DNA of 64,000 bases from Saccharopolyspora_D taberi (lineage in GTDB: Bacteria; Actinomycetota; Actinomycetes; Mycobacteriales; Pseudonocardiaceae). The stretch is taken from assembly GCF_039534165.1 (NCBI RefSeq), contig NZ_BAAAUX010000029.1:124001-188000 (forward strand), in the 5' to 3' direction. This document shows, in pieces, positions 50,570 to 60,265 of this stretch. The translations under genes and the position numbers were made by a program. The notes under the pieces were generated by a model that was not told where the DNA came from, did no database searches, and saw only the letters and a list, made by a program, of their open reading frames with translations. Position 1 is the stretch's first letter; every line of letters starts with the position of its first letter.

Positions 50570-51748
50570 CTATCCGCGCGGCAGGGGCAGCACCGCGTGC
50601 ACTCGCCAACCGCCTTCCGGGCGCGGGCCCGCGTCGAGGGTGCCGCCGTAGATGGTGGCGCGCTCGCGCATGCCGATCAGGCCGTTGCCGCCGGGCAGCG
50701 TGGACGGTTCGGTCTTGCTGCCGTCGTCGACGATCTCGATGTCGATGCGTTCGCCGTCGTTGACCGCCCGCACCCTCGCGCGGACGTTGCGGCCGCCGTG
50801 CTTGAGGACGTTGGTCAGCGACTCCTGCACGATCCGGTAGACGCCGAGCCCGATGCCGGTGGGCAGTTCGTCGAAGTCGCCGACCAGTTCCAGTTCGGTC
50901 GGCAGCCGCAGCTCGCGGACCCGGTCGACCAGCTCGCGCAGGCTCGTCGCGGTCGGCTGCGGGGCGCGGGTGCCGTCCTCGTCGGGGTTGCGCAGGACCT
51001 CCAGCAGGCCGCGCAGCTCCCCGAGCGCGGCGCGGCCGGTGTCGCCGATGGTGCGCAGCGCCTGCTCGGCCAGCTCCGGCTTGTTGCGCAGCGCGTAGGA
51101 ACCGCCGTCGGCCTGGGTGATCATGACGCTGACCGAGTGGGCCAGGACGTCGTGCAGCTCCCTGGCGATCCGGTTGCGCTCCTCGGCGACCGCGATGCGG
51201 GCCTGCTGGTCCTGCTCGAACTCCAGGTTCCGCAGCCGCCGCTCGACCTCGGCGTGGTAGGCGCGGCGGGCCCCGACGAACTCGCCGAGGGCCCAGCAGA
51301 ACGCCGTGACCAGGCTGTAGACGATGGCCAGCACCACGATCGCGCCCGCCCGGCCTTCGAAGTGCGGGCTCTTGACCAGCACCTGGTACGCGACCAGCGC
51401 CGCGGCGAGCGCGGTGTAGAGCGCGGCGACGCGCCTGCCGACGTACGCGACGAGCGTGTAGACGGCGATGCACACCGCGATACCGCCGAACCTGACCTGG
51501 GGCGTGTCCGCGGTGATCACCACGAGCAGCAGCCCGGCCAGCGTCACGTACGCCGCGGGCACCGGCCAGCGCCGCCGCACGAACAGCGGACCGGCGAGCA
51601 GGAGACCGGCCGGCACCGCCAGCCACAGCGGCTGCGGCCGGGTGTCGGTGTAGATCGCGTCCGCCAGGTCCGGGACCAGCACGAACAGCGCGATGAGCGC
51701 ATCTCCCACCGCCGGATGCGCGCGCATCCACAGACTCAGCCTTCGCAC
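50570..51748 (-). CDS. Sensor histidine kinase, HisKA_3 type (392 aa)
   Basis: Four to five hydrophobic helices (residues 12-155), coiled linker, phospho-acceptor His in IARELHDVLAHSVSVMI (about residue 198), N-box QESLTNVLKHG, G-box GGNGLIGMRERATIYGG. GTG 51748 (VRRLSLWMRAHP). Forms a pair with the regulator at 49903; likely controls the ABC-2 exporter behind it. Confidence 0.95.
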   Translation of the reverse strand: MRRLSLWMRAHPAVGDALIALFVLVPDLADAIYTDTRPQPLWLAVPAGLLLAGPLFVRRRWPVPAAYVTLAGLLLVVITADTPQVRFGGIAVCIAVYTLVAYVGRRVAALYTALAAALVAYQVLVKSPHFEGRAGAIVVLAIVYSLVTAFCWALGEFVGARRAYHAEVERRLRNLEFEQDQQARIAVAEERNRIARELHDVLAHSVSVMITQADGGSYALRNKPELAEQALRTIGDTGRAALGELRGLLEVLRNPDEDGTRAPQPTATSLRELVDRVRELRLPTELELVGDFDELPTGIGLGVYRIVQESLTNVLKHGGRNVRARVRAVNDGERIDIEIVDDGSKTEPSTLPGGNGLIGMRERATIYGGTLDAGPRPEGGWRVHAVLPLPRG

Positions 51749-51796
51749 ACCGACGAGCCTAGGCAGCCCGCGCCGCGACGGCGTCATCCTCCGGGG

Positions 51797-51820
51797 CCGA
51801 CCGCGTCCACCTGCGGTCGG
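51797..51820. promoter_or_regulatory. CCGACCGC-N8-GCGGTCGG inverted repeat
   Basis: Perfect 8-bp arms in the 148-nt divergent gap between the sensor kinase and the dynamin operon. Candidate operator for either. Confidence 0.4.
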
Positions 51821-51896
51821 ATCCCGGCGGACGGCCCGTGCGCCGAGGGGCCGCGTGGCAGGATGTCCGCACGCGTCGCCGATCGAGGGGTCATGG

Positions 51897-53450
51897 GTGA
51901 GTACGGGAACCGAGCAACAGCACTGGCCCGGTCCGCTCTCCGCGGCCGTCGCGCGGCTGTGCACCGGGCTCCAGCCGCAGGTTTCCGAACGCACCGCCGC
52001 CGGGTTCCGCGAGGTGCTGCGGCGGCTGTCGGCGCCGTTGCAGGTCGCCGTCGCGGGCCGGATCAAGTCCGGCAAGTCGACCCTGGTCAACGCGCTCATC
52101 GGGCGCCGGGTCGCACCGACCGACGTGGGTGAGTGCACCCGGCTGGTGACCCGGTTCCAGTACGGCACCGTGGACCGCGTCGAGGTGATCTTCAACGACG
52201 GCGGCAAGCAGGCCATCCCGTTCGACGCCGACGGCGGCATCCCCGCCGACCTGGGGATCGACGTCGAGAAGGTCTCGCACCTGGAGGCGTACCTGACCAA
52301 CGCGGTGCTGCGCGACCTCACCGTGATCGACACCCCGGGCCTGGGTTCGCTGGACGCCGCGTCGGTCGCGCGGACCGAGGAGCTGCTCGGCACCCGGCCG
52401 GACGAGGAGCCCGGCGACGACGAGCTCGACCCGGTCTCCCGCAACGCCGTCGCCGGGGCGGAGGCCGTCCTCTACGTCGTGACGCAGGCGGTCCGCGCCG
52501 ACGACCAGCAGGCGCTGGCGTCGTTCACCGCGGCCACCGCGAGCCGGGAGGCGGGGCCGGTCAACGCGATCGCGCTGCTGAACAAGGCCGACACCATCGA
52601 GCCCGATTCGGTCGAGGGCGCCGACGGCGACGTGTGGGCCGCGGCCACGACGATCGCGGACAAGCAGTCGCAGCTGCTCAAGCCCCGGGTCGCCGACGTG
52701 CTGCCGGTGATCGGCCTGCTCGCCGAGACCGCCGAGACCGGCGGGTTCACCTCCGCCGACGCCGACGCGCTGCGCGAGCTGGCCGGGCTCGACGAGGCGA
52801 CCCGCGAGACGCTGCTGATGTCGGCGGACCTGTTCACCAGCTGGGAGTGCGAGGTCCCCGCCGGGGTGCGCAGCAGGCTGCTGGAGCGGATGGACCTCTA
52901 CGGCATCGGGCAGGCGCTGGCCGCGATCGACGCCGATCCCGAGATCACCGCCGGTGCGCTGCGGCGCAGGCTGCTGGACGCCTCCGGGCTCGCGGGCGTG
53001 CTGAGCCGCCTCGACTCGGTGTTCCGCGCCCGCGCCGACGGCATCAAGGCAGCCGCCGCGCTCGCGTCGGTGACCGCGCTCGCGCACGCCTCCGGGGACC
53101 AGGGCGAGCGGCAGCGGGTGCACGACGCGATCGAGGTGCTGCTGGCCAAGCCGGAGGCGCACCAGCTGCGGCTGCTGGAGGCGCTGACGCTGGTCGCGTC
53201 CGGGGCGGTGGCGATGCCCGACGACCTGGCCGAGGAGGTCATGCGGGTCGGCAGCGCTTCCGACATCGGCGAGCAGCTGGGGCTTCCGGGCCGCGGCAGG
53301 CAGGAGCTGACCGACTACGCGCTGGAGCGCGCGGGCTGGTGGCGGTCGTTCTCGTCGTTCGGCGCCACACCTGCGCAAAGTCGGATCGCGCACGTGGTGC
53401 ACCGCGCCTACTTCCTGATCTGGCAGCAGTTGCGGGCCCAGAGCACGTGA
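51897..53450 (+). CDS. Dynamin-like GTPase 1, IniC-like (517 aa)
   Basis: Bacterial dynamin-family GTPase. P-loop GRIKSGKSTLVNALIG (about 54-69), switch I Thr in GECTRLVT, DTPGLGSL G3 (about 145), and NKAD G4. The rest is helical without clear membrane helices. GTG 51897 after GAGGGGTC. First of a three-gene unit with a GrpE-like gene and a second dynamin. Membrane remodelling or repair, as for mycobacterial IniA/IniC, is inferred. Confidence 0.88.
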   Translation: MSTGTEQQHWPGPLSAAVARLCTGLQPQVSERTAAGFREVLRRLSAPLQVAVAGRIKSGKSTLVNALIGRRVAPTDVGECTRLVTRFQYGTVDRVEVIFNDGGKQAIPFDADGGIPADLGIDVEKVSHLEAYLTNAVLRDLTVIDTPGLGSLDAASVARTEELLGTRPDEEPGDDELDPVSRNAVAGAEAVLYVVTQAVRADDQQALASFTAATASREAGPVNAIALLNKADTIEPDSVEGADGDVWAAATTIADKQSQLLKPRVADVLPVIGLLAETAETGGFTSADADALRELAGLDEATRETLLMSADLFTSWECEVPAGVRSRLLERMDLYGIGQALAAIDADPEITAGALRRRLLDASGLAGVLSRLDSVFRARADGIKAAAALASVTALAHASGDQGERQRVHDAIEVLLAKPEAHQLRLLEALTLVASGAVAMPDDLAEEVMRVGSASDIGEQLGLPGRGRQELTDYALERAGWWRSFSSFGATPAQSRIAHVVHRAYFLIWQQLRAQST

Positions 53451-53454
53451 GGGG

Positions 53455-53916
53455 ATGGCCATGCGGGGATGGTTTCGGCGACCCGAGCGGGGAACCGGGG
53501 AGGCGGCGGACGCGTCGGAAACCGACGGGGGCCAACCCGTGGCCTCCGGTTCCGACGGCCAGTTGGGGAATGACATGACCGCGGTGGACACCGACTTCCT
53601 CGCCAACCCGCTCGACCAGGCGCTCGCCGAGCGCGCGACGCTGATCCAGCTCTGCATGTACGCGATGGACCGGGCCCGCAGCACGGGTGTCGTCGAACGG
53701 CTTTCGGAGGGCCTGGACGGCATCGGCGTGACCGCGCTGCGGCCGGACGGCCTGCGCTTCGACCCCGCGCACCACGAGGCGGGCGGCACCATGCCGACCG
53801 AGGATCCCGCGCTGGACGGCGTGATCGCCGAGACCGAGGTGCTCGGCTTCGCCGACCGCGACCGCCTCCTGCGCGCCCCGATCGTGACCGTCTACCGCCT
53901 CCGCACCCCGCAGTGA
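53455..53916 (+). CDS. GrpE-like protein in the dynamin operon (153 aa)
   Basis: Four nt after the first dynamin stop. The N-terminal 40 residues are disordered. A helix (DQALAERATLIQLCMYAMDRARSTGVVERL) precedes a short beta domain (GVTALRPDGLRFDPAHHEAGG; EVLGFADRDRLLRAPIVTVYR), which resembles the end of GrpE nucleotide exchange factors. No DnaK/Hsp70 gene is next to it. It may bridge the two GTPases or recruit an Hsp70 encoded elsewhere. Family call moderate. Confidence 0.65.
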   Translation: MAMRGWFRRPERGTGEAADASETDGGQPVASGSDGQLGNDMTAVDTDFLANPLDQALAERATLIQLCMYAMDRARSTGVVERLSEGLDGIGVTALRPDGLRFDPAHHEAGGTMPTEDPALDGVIAETEVLGFADRDRLLRAPIVTVYRLRTPQ

Positions 53917-53940
53917 CACCACAACCCGGCCATCGTCTTC

Positions 53941-54075
53941 AAGCGGCGAAGCCGCTTAGCCCACACTGCCAACCGGCACCGCCGCGGGTTCTCAGGCGTC
54001 CGCTGGCGAGGACAGCTTTTTCCGTCGTATTGGACATACGTCGGAAAAAGATTCCGGAGCCAGCGGACGCCTGAG
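53941..54075. promoter_or_regulatory. Hairpin cluster between GrpE-like and dynamin 2 genes
   Basis: Three structures in 135 nt: hairpin AAGCGGC-GAA-GCCGCTT (53941-53957); perfect 17-bp inverted repeat (53991-54007 with 54059-54075); inside it a 15-bp repeat with one mismatch (54016-54030 with 54036-54050) starting CTTTTTCCG. The nested layout mimics the element at 20.8 kb. Could attenuate, process or insulate the second dynamin transcript, or be a mobile palindrome. Confidence 0.7.
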
Positions 54076-54123
54076 GTTCCGCCACCCGACCCACCAAGCA
54101 AAGCGAGAGCCCCGGAGGAAGAA

Positions 54124-55986
54124 ATGACATCGGCTGGTCCCGTGCAGGGGGTGGTCGCGTCCGCGTTACCGCAGCTGGTCAAGCAGACCAGGGACAAGCT
54201 CTTCGGGCTGCTGCGGGAAGCCGATCCGCCCGCGGCGGAGTGGGTGGACCAGGTGCGCCGCTCGCGGCCGGGCACGCCGAGCGTGGTGGTCGTCGGGGAG
54301 ACCAACCGGGGCAAGAGCTCGCTGGTGAACGCGCTGCTGGAGCAGCCAGGACTGTCCCCTGTGGACGCGAGCGTGGCCACCGCGACCTACCTCCAGTTCG
54401 AGCACGGCGAGCAGTGGGCCGGGTTCGCCTGCTACCCGGGGCAGCAGGAGCCGGTGCGGTTCGAGCTGCCGGAGCTGGCGGCGTGGTCGTCGGTCGGGCA
54501 CGAGCTGCCCGACGGTCAGCTCCCGCCGCGCTACGTACGGGTCGAGGGACCGGTGGAAGCGCTGTCGAAGCTGACCGTCGTGGACACCCCAGGCGTCGGC
54601 GGGCTCGACTCCATCCACGGCGAGCTCGCCATGGAGGCGGCGGCCTCGGCGACCGCGCTGCTGTTCGTGGTGGACGCGTCGGCTCCCTTCACCCGGGGCG
54701 AGCTGGACTTCCTGCGCACCGTCGGCGACCGGGTCGAGACCGTGGTGTTCGCTCTGGCCAAGACCGACCAGCACCGGGGCTGGCGGCAGGTGCTGGAGGA
54801 GGACCGCAGGCTGCTCGCCGAGCACGCGCCGCGCTTCGCCGACGTCCCGATCTACCCGGTTTCGGCGCGGATGCGTGAGATGGCGGCCAAGGCGCCCAGC
54901 GAGCAGGCCGCCGCGATGCTGACCGAGAAGTCCGGCATCGCCGAGCTGCGGTCCGCGCTGGAGCAGCTGGTCGCCGGCCGGTCGGCGATGCTCGGCGAGG
55001 CCAACACGATGCGCGCTCTGTCCACTGTGCTCGGTGAGCTGACCGCGAAGCTGGAGGCCGAGAAGCGGGCGCTGACCGTCGGCGAGGACGAGGCCGAGTC
55101 GCTGCGCGGACGCCGCGACGAGCTCGCCGCGCAGCGGCGGTCGTCGACCCGCGGCTGGCAGGTCAAGCTGCGCGGCGAGGTCCAGCGCACCCGGGTGGAG
55201 ACCGGGCACGAGGTGACCCGGCAGGTCCGCGAGGTGCAGACCTGGTTCCGGCGGGCCATCGACGGGGCGGACCGCCAGCAGCTGCCCGAGCTGCCGCAGC
55301 AGGTCGACGTGGCCCTGCAGATGGTGTCGACCCGGATCGGGGCGATGCTGACCGCCCGGCTGGCCCGGGTCGCGGAGGTGTCGCTGGCCGAGCTGTTCTC
55401 CGCCGAGGAGCTGGACGTGATCCGCTCCCAGTTCGCGCGCGGCGCGCAGGCGCCCGTCGCGCTGCGCCCGCCGGAGAAGCGGCCCCCGACCGCCGAGGAC
55501 AAGCTGCTGGTGTTCATGGGGATCACCGGCGGTCTCGGCGCCGGCCGGGCGGCGGCGATGCCGCTGGCGGGGATCGGCATCGGCGCGCTGAACCCGATAG
55601 TGCTGCCGGTGACGATCGTGCTCGGGCTCGGCGCGGGCTGGTGGATGGCGCGCACCCGCAAGCACGCGGCCGACAAGCAGCACATGAAGCAGTGGCTCAC
55701 CGAGGCGATCGCTGACGCCCGTTCTGCGCTCGACCAGCTGGTGGCAGAACAGCTCATCGAGGCCGAGCAGCAGCTCGCGCTGGCCCTCGACGACGCGCTG
55801 ACCAGGCGCATCGAGGCGATCGAGGGCGAGCTGCGGGAGGTCGACAAGGCGCTGAAGATGGACGCGGCCGAGCGCAGCAAGCGGCTGCAGACCGTCAACC
55901 GGCGGCTCAGCGACGCCAGGTCCGGCCGGGAGAAGGCCGAGCAGCTGCTGGAGAGCATCCGCAACCTCCGCGACCGCGCGGCATGA
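54124..55986 (+). CDS. Dynamin-like GTPase 2, IniA-like (620 aa)
   Basis: P-loop GETNRGKSSLVNALL (about 58-72), switch Thr in SVATATYLQ, DTPGVGGL G3, AKTD G4. Long helical stalk, then a hydrophobic paddle-like pair (LLVFMGITGGLGAG ... GALNPIVLPVTIVLGLGAGWWMA, about 460-515), and a C-terminal coiled coil (LEQLIEAEQQLALALDDALT region to the end). The membrane-inserting partner of the pair. ATG 54124 with GGAGGAAG upstream. Confidence 0.9.
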   Translation: MTSAGPVQGVVASALPQLVKQTRDKLFGLLREADPPAAEWVDQVRRSRPGTPSVVVVGETNRGKSSLVNALLEQPGLSPVDASVATATYLQFEHGEQWAGFACYPGQQEPVRFELPELAAWSSVGHELPDGQLPPRYVRVEGPVEALSKLTVVDTPGVGGLDSIHGELAMEAAASATALLFVVDASAPFTRGELDFLRTVGDRVETVVFALAKTDQHRGWRQVLEEDRRLLAEHAPRFADVPIYPVSARMREMAAKAPSEQAAAMLTEKSGIAELRSALEQLVAGRSAMLGEANTMRALSTVLGELTAKLEAEKRALTVGEDEAESLRGRRDELAAQRRSSTRGWQVKLRGEVQRTRVETGHEVTRQVREVQTWFRRAIDGADRQQLPELPQQVDVALQMVSTRIGAMLTARLARVAEVSLAELFSAEELDVIRSQFARGAQAPVALRPPEKRPPTAEDKLLVFMGITGGLGAGRAAAMPLAGIGIGALNPIVLPVTIVLGLGAGWWMARTRKHAADKQHMKQWLTEAIADARSALDQLVAEQLIEAEQQLALALDDALTRRIEAIEGELREVDKALKMDAAERSKRLQTVNRRLSDARSGREKAEQLLESIRNLRDRAA

Positions 55987-56050
55987 GGTTTCCCCGTGCC
56001 GGGGGTGATCTTCCTGGTCGGCGGACCGGGAGCAACGACAGGAGACAGCG

Positions 56051-56668
56051 GTGAGCAAGGTTTTCGCGTCCATGGGGATGTCCCTGGACGGGTTCGTCGC
56101 CGGTCCCAACGGCGGGCCGGACAACGCGCTGGGCGACGGCGGGTTCCGCATCCACCAGTGGGTGTTCGACCTGGAGTCGTGGCGGGAGCGGCAGAGCCGC
56201 GAGGGCGGGGCGACCAACGCCGACGACGAGATCGTCAAGGAGAACTTCGCCCGCGCAGGCGCCTACGTGATGGGTCGGCGGATGTTCGACGAGGGCGAGG
56301 CGGGCTGGCCGGACCCGCCGCCGTTCCAGGCGCCCGTCTTCGTGCTGACCCACAACCCGCGCGAACCGTGGGTGCGGCAGGGCGGCACCACGTTCACCTT
56401 CGTCACCGACGGCGTCGAAAGCGCGGTGGAGCAGGCCCGGGCCGCCGCCGGTGACAAGGACGTGCAGATCTCCGGTGGTGCCGACGTGGTCCGCCAGGCG
56501 CTCGACGCCGGGCTGGTCGACGAGGTCGAGGTGCACGTGGCGCCGATCCTGCTCGGCCGGGGAGTCCGGCTGTTCGACGGCGTCGATCCCGAGCGGTGCG
56601 CGTTCGAGCCGGAGCGGGTGGTCGGCTCCCCGGGGGTCACGCACCTGCGCTACCGGGTCGTCCGCTAG
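56051..56668 (+). CDS. Dihydrofolate reductase-fold protein, RibD C-terminal type (205 aa)
   Basis: Starts SKVFASMGMSLDGFVAGPNGG and contains YVMGRRMFDEGEAGW and ISGGADVVRQALDAGLVDEVEVHVAPILLGRG, the signatures of the RibD_C/YyaP family. NADPH-dependent reductase of unknown substrate. GTG 56051 follows ACAGGAGACAGC. Not coupled to the dynamin gene (65-nt gap). Confidence 0.92.
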   Translation: MSKVFASMGMSLDGFVAGPNGGPDNALGDGGFRIHQWVFDLESWRERQSREGGATNADDEIVKENFARAGAYVMGRRMFDEGEAGWPDPPPFQAPVFVLTHNPREPWVRQGGTTFTFVTDGVESAVEQARAAAGDKDVQISGGADVVRQALDAGLVDEVEVHVAPILLGRGVRLFDGVDPERCAFEPERVVGSPGVTHLRYRVVR

Positions 56669-56746
56669 CACCTGTTCGGCGGGAACCGGGTGGCTCTACC
56701 CTGCGTCCTAGCTGTGAAACCGGACGCGGAGTTGAGGGGTACTCAC

Positions 56747-57481
56747 GTGTACATCGAGGAGACGGGCGCGGGCGACGGTGACATCAAGATCACCGTCGAG
56801 GGCGAGGAGTACACCGCCGAGGCCAACTACGACCTCGATGGTGACGGGGTGGACGAGACCGTCGCGGTGATGACCGACGACGGCCACGTCGCCTACGTCG
56901 ACGAGAACCACGACGGCCGGGCCGACGTCATGCAGACCATCGACGCCGACGGCGTGGTGGTCGAGCAGGCGCGGTTCGACGCGGGCACCGGCGACTGGAC
57001 GGCCGAGGACCCCCAGCAGCACCCGGGCGGCGGCGACCCCCGGCAGGACCCCAACGCGCAGCAGATGGTGGTCGACCTGCCGCAGGGCGACGTCCAGGTG
57101 GGACCGGCCACCGAGGACACCAACAACGACGGCGTCGCCGACACCGCCGTGGTCCAGGACGAGGCGGGCACGCACCTGGTCACCGACTTCGACGGGGACG
57201 GCTCGGCGGACCAGATCGTCGACATCAACCCCGCGGGCGACGTGACGATCTCCCAGCACACCGGCGACGGGCAGTGGACCGTGGTCGAGCAGGGCAGGCT
57301 GGACGGCCAGAAATACACGCCGAACCCGGCCACCGGCGCCACCGACGACGCGACCTGGAGCTTCGGCGAGCCCGAGCCGCAGCCGGAACCGCAGCCCGAG
57401 CCGCACGCCGGGCGCGCGGGCGGCAGCGCCGGGGGCCGCGGCGGCGCCGCTCCGGCCGACTCGGACGCCCTCTGGTCCTGA
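56747..57481 (+). CDS. Acidic EF-hand/FG-GAP-like repeat protein (244 aa)
   Basis: Very acidic, with at least four calcium-loop-like units: DLDGDGVDETV, DENHDGRADV, DTNNDGVADTA, DFDGDGSADQ. It ends in a PEPQPEPQPEP run and a Gly/Ala tail. No signal peptide is clear if GTG 56747 (after GAGGGG) is the start, so it may be cytosolic or exported by another route. Related in design to the secreted protein at 19457. Calcium-binding or scaffold role inferred. Confidence 0.75.
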   Translation: MYIEETGAGDGDIKITVEGEEYTAEANYDLDGDGVDETVAVMTDDGHVAYVDENHDGRADVMQTIDADGVVVEQARFDAGTGDWTAEDPQQHPGGGDPRQDPNAQQMVVDLPQGDVQVGPATEDTNNDGVADTAVVQDEAGTHLVTDFDGDGSADQIVDINPAGDVTISQHTGDGQWTVVEQGRLDGQKYTPNPATGATDDATWSFGEPEPQPEPQPEPHAGRAGGSAGGRGGAAPADSDALWS

Positions 57482-57493
57482 CCCGCCGACGGC

Positions 57494-57531
57494 ATCGCCC
57501 GGCGCCCGCGGGAGGGGCGCCGGGCGATTTT
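57494..57531 (+). terminator. Rho-independent terminator
   Basis: Perfect 14-bp stem ATCGCCCGGCGCCC/GGGCGCCGGGCGAT with 7-nt loop and TTTT tail, 13 nt after the acidic protein stop. Confidence 0.93.
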
Positions 57532-57857
57532 GCGTTCACCGCCCGATGATCAACCGCCATTCGGTGGACACCTGCCGTTGGCCGGGCTGTCCAGTTCGTC
57601 GGAAATTCTTGGATCAGCAACTCCCCCTTCGCGGAGGATCCGTTGCGCCAAGGGTTTCTGAATCGATTCCCTTATCGTTCTTGTGAGAGAACCGACAACT
57701 CTGATCTCCGTTGCGAGCGCCCGGCACCGTTAGCCTCGGTGCATCCCTTTCAATCCGCCCGGTCTTCGGGTCGGGCGGAGCATTCCCTGAACACCCGGCG
57801 GGCCGACCCCGCCGGAGCGATTCCGGGCTGTGGCGCCCAGTCAGGAGACAAGACGCG
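57532..57857. other. Long leader/promoter region of pckG
   Basis: About 325 nt with no gene, more AT-rich at 57595-57720. TTGCGA at 57711 with TAGCCT at 57731 is a poor promoter (14-nt spacer). GCCCGGTCTTCGGGTCGGGC at about 57758-57777 could form a small hairpin. The long untranslated stretch before pckG may carry carbon-source control, but I see no known riboswitch. Confidence 0.4.
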
Positions 57858-59675
<1,818 letters not shown>

Positions 59676-59964
59676 TCGGACCGCCCGGTCGAGTGCACTT
59701 GCTCCGGTTCCTCCGCGTTGACGGAGCGGGTGCCCCGGCCGGGCGGCCGTCACTTTAGTGTGCGCAATCGTGCGGCACCCACCCGAGGAAAACGAATTTT
59801 CTTCGGGCGGGCGTCGCATTTTGCATTCCTACGGGCTATGTAATTCAGCCGAAAGGACTGAATTTCATCGGATCTGAACGATCAGCAACCGGACCGTCAC
59901 GCGCCGCGTCCTACCTGTATCCGCTGGGAGAATCGGCGGGCCGACGCAGGAGGGGAGGTGCGTC
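59676..59964. other. Intergenic region after pckG with two hairpins
   Basis: About 290 nt without a larger gene. CCCACCCGAGGAAAACG pairs imperfectly with AATTTTCTTCGGGCGGG (59774-59804), a likely pckG terminator. AATTCAG-N9-CTGAATT (59842-59864) is a further dyad, possibly an operator for the following small gene. Confidence 0.5.
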
Positions 59965-60138
59965 ATGGCTGATCTGGCGATGCTGGCTCTGTCGCTGATC
60001 GCGGTCGTCGCGGTGTTCGTGGCGATGCGGGTCGACGAGGACGAGTCCGGTGACCAGGCCGAAACCGAGATCGACGGCATCCCATTACCCCGCGAGGAAC
60101 AGCAGTCCGAGCGGGAGGGGAGGCCATTGGTCCGATGA
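59965..60138 (+). CDS. Small membrane protein with acidic tail (57 aa)
   Basis: ATG 59965 is preceded by AGGAGGGGAGG, a very strong ribosome site. Residues 1-20 (MADLAMLALSLIAVVAVFVA) form one membrane helix; the rest is acidic (VDEDESGDQAETEIDG) and ends in PLVR. No known domain. The strong ribosome site, intergenic room and following terminator support expression. Confidence 0.65.
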   Translation: MADLAMLALSLIAVVAVFVAMRVDEDESGDQAETEIDGIPLPREEQQSEREGRPLVR

Positions 60139-60157
60139 GAAGAACGACAGCTCAAAA

Positions 60158-60194
60158 CGCGGGCGGTGAGTGTCCTACTCACCGCCCGCGCGTT
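60158..60194. terminator. Bidirectional terminator
   Basis: Perfect 13-bp stem CGCGGGCGGTGAG/CTCACCGCCCGCG (60158-60170, 60178-60190) between convergent genes, with T-rich tails on both strands (GTTGTT on plus, TTTTGAG on minus). Confidence 0.85.
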
Positions 60195-60265
60195 GTTCTG
60201 GGGTCAGACCGCCCCCGGCCGACCGGGGAGGCGTGCCGAGCGACCCGGCCGGACTCCGGCGCTGC

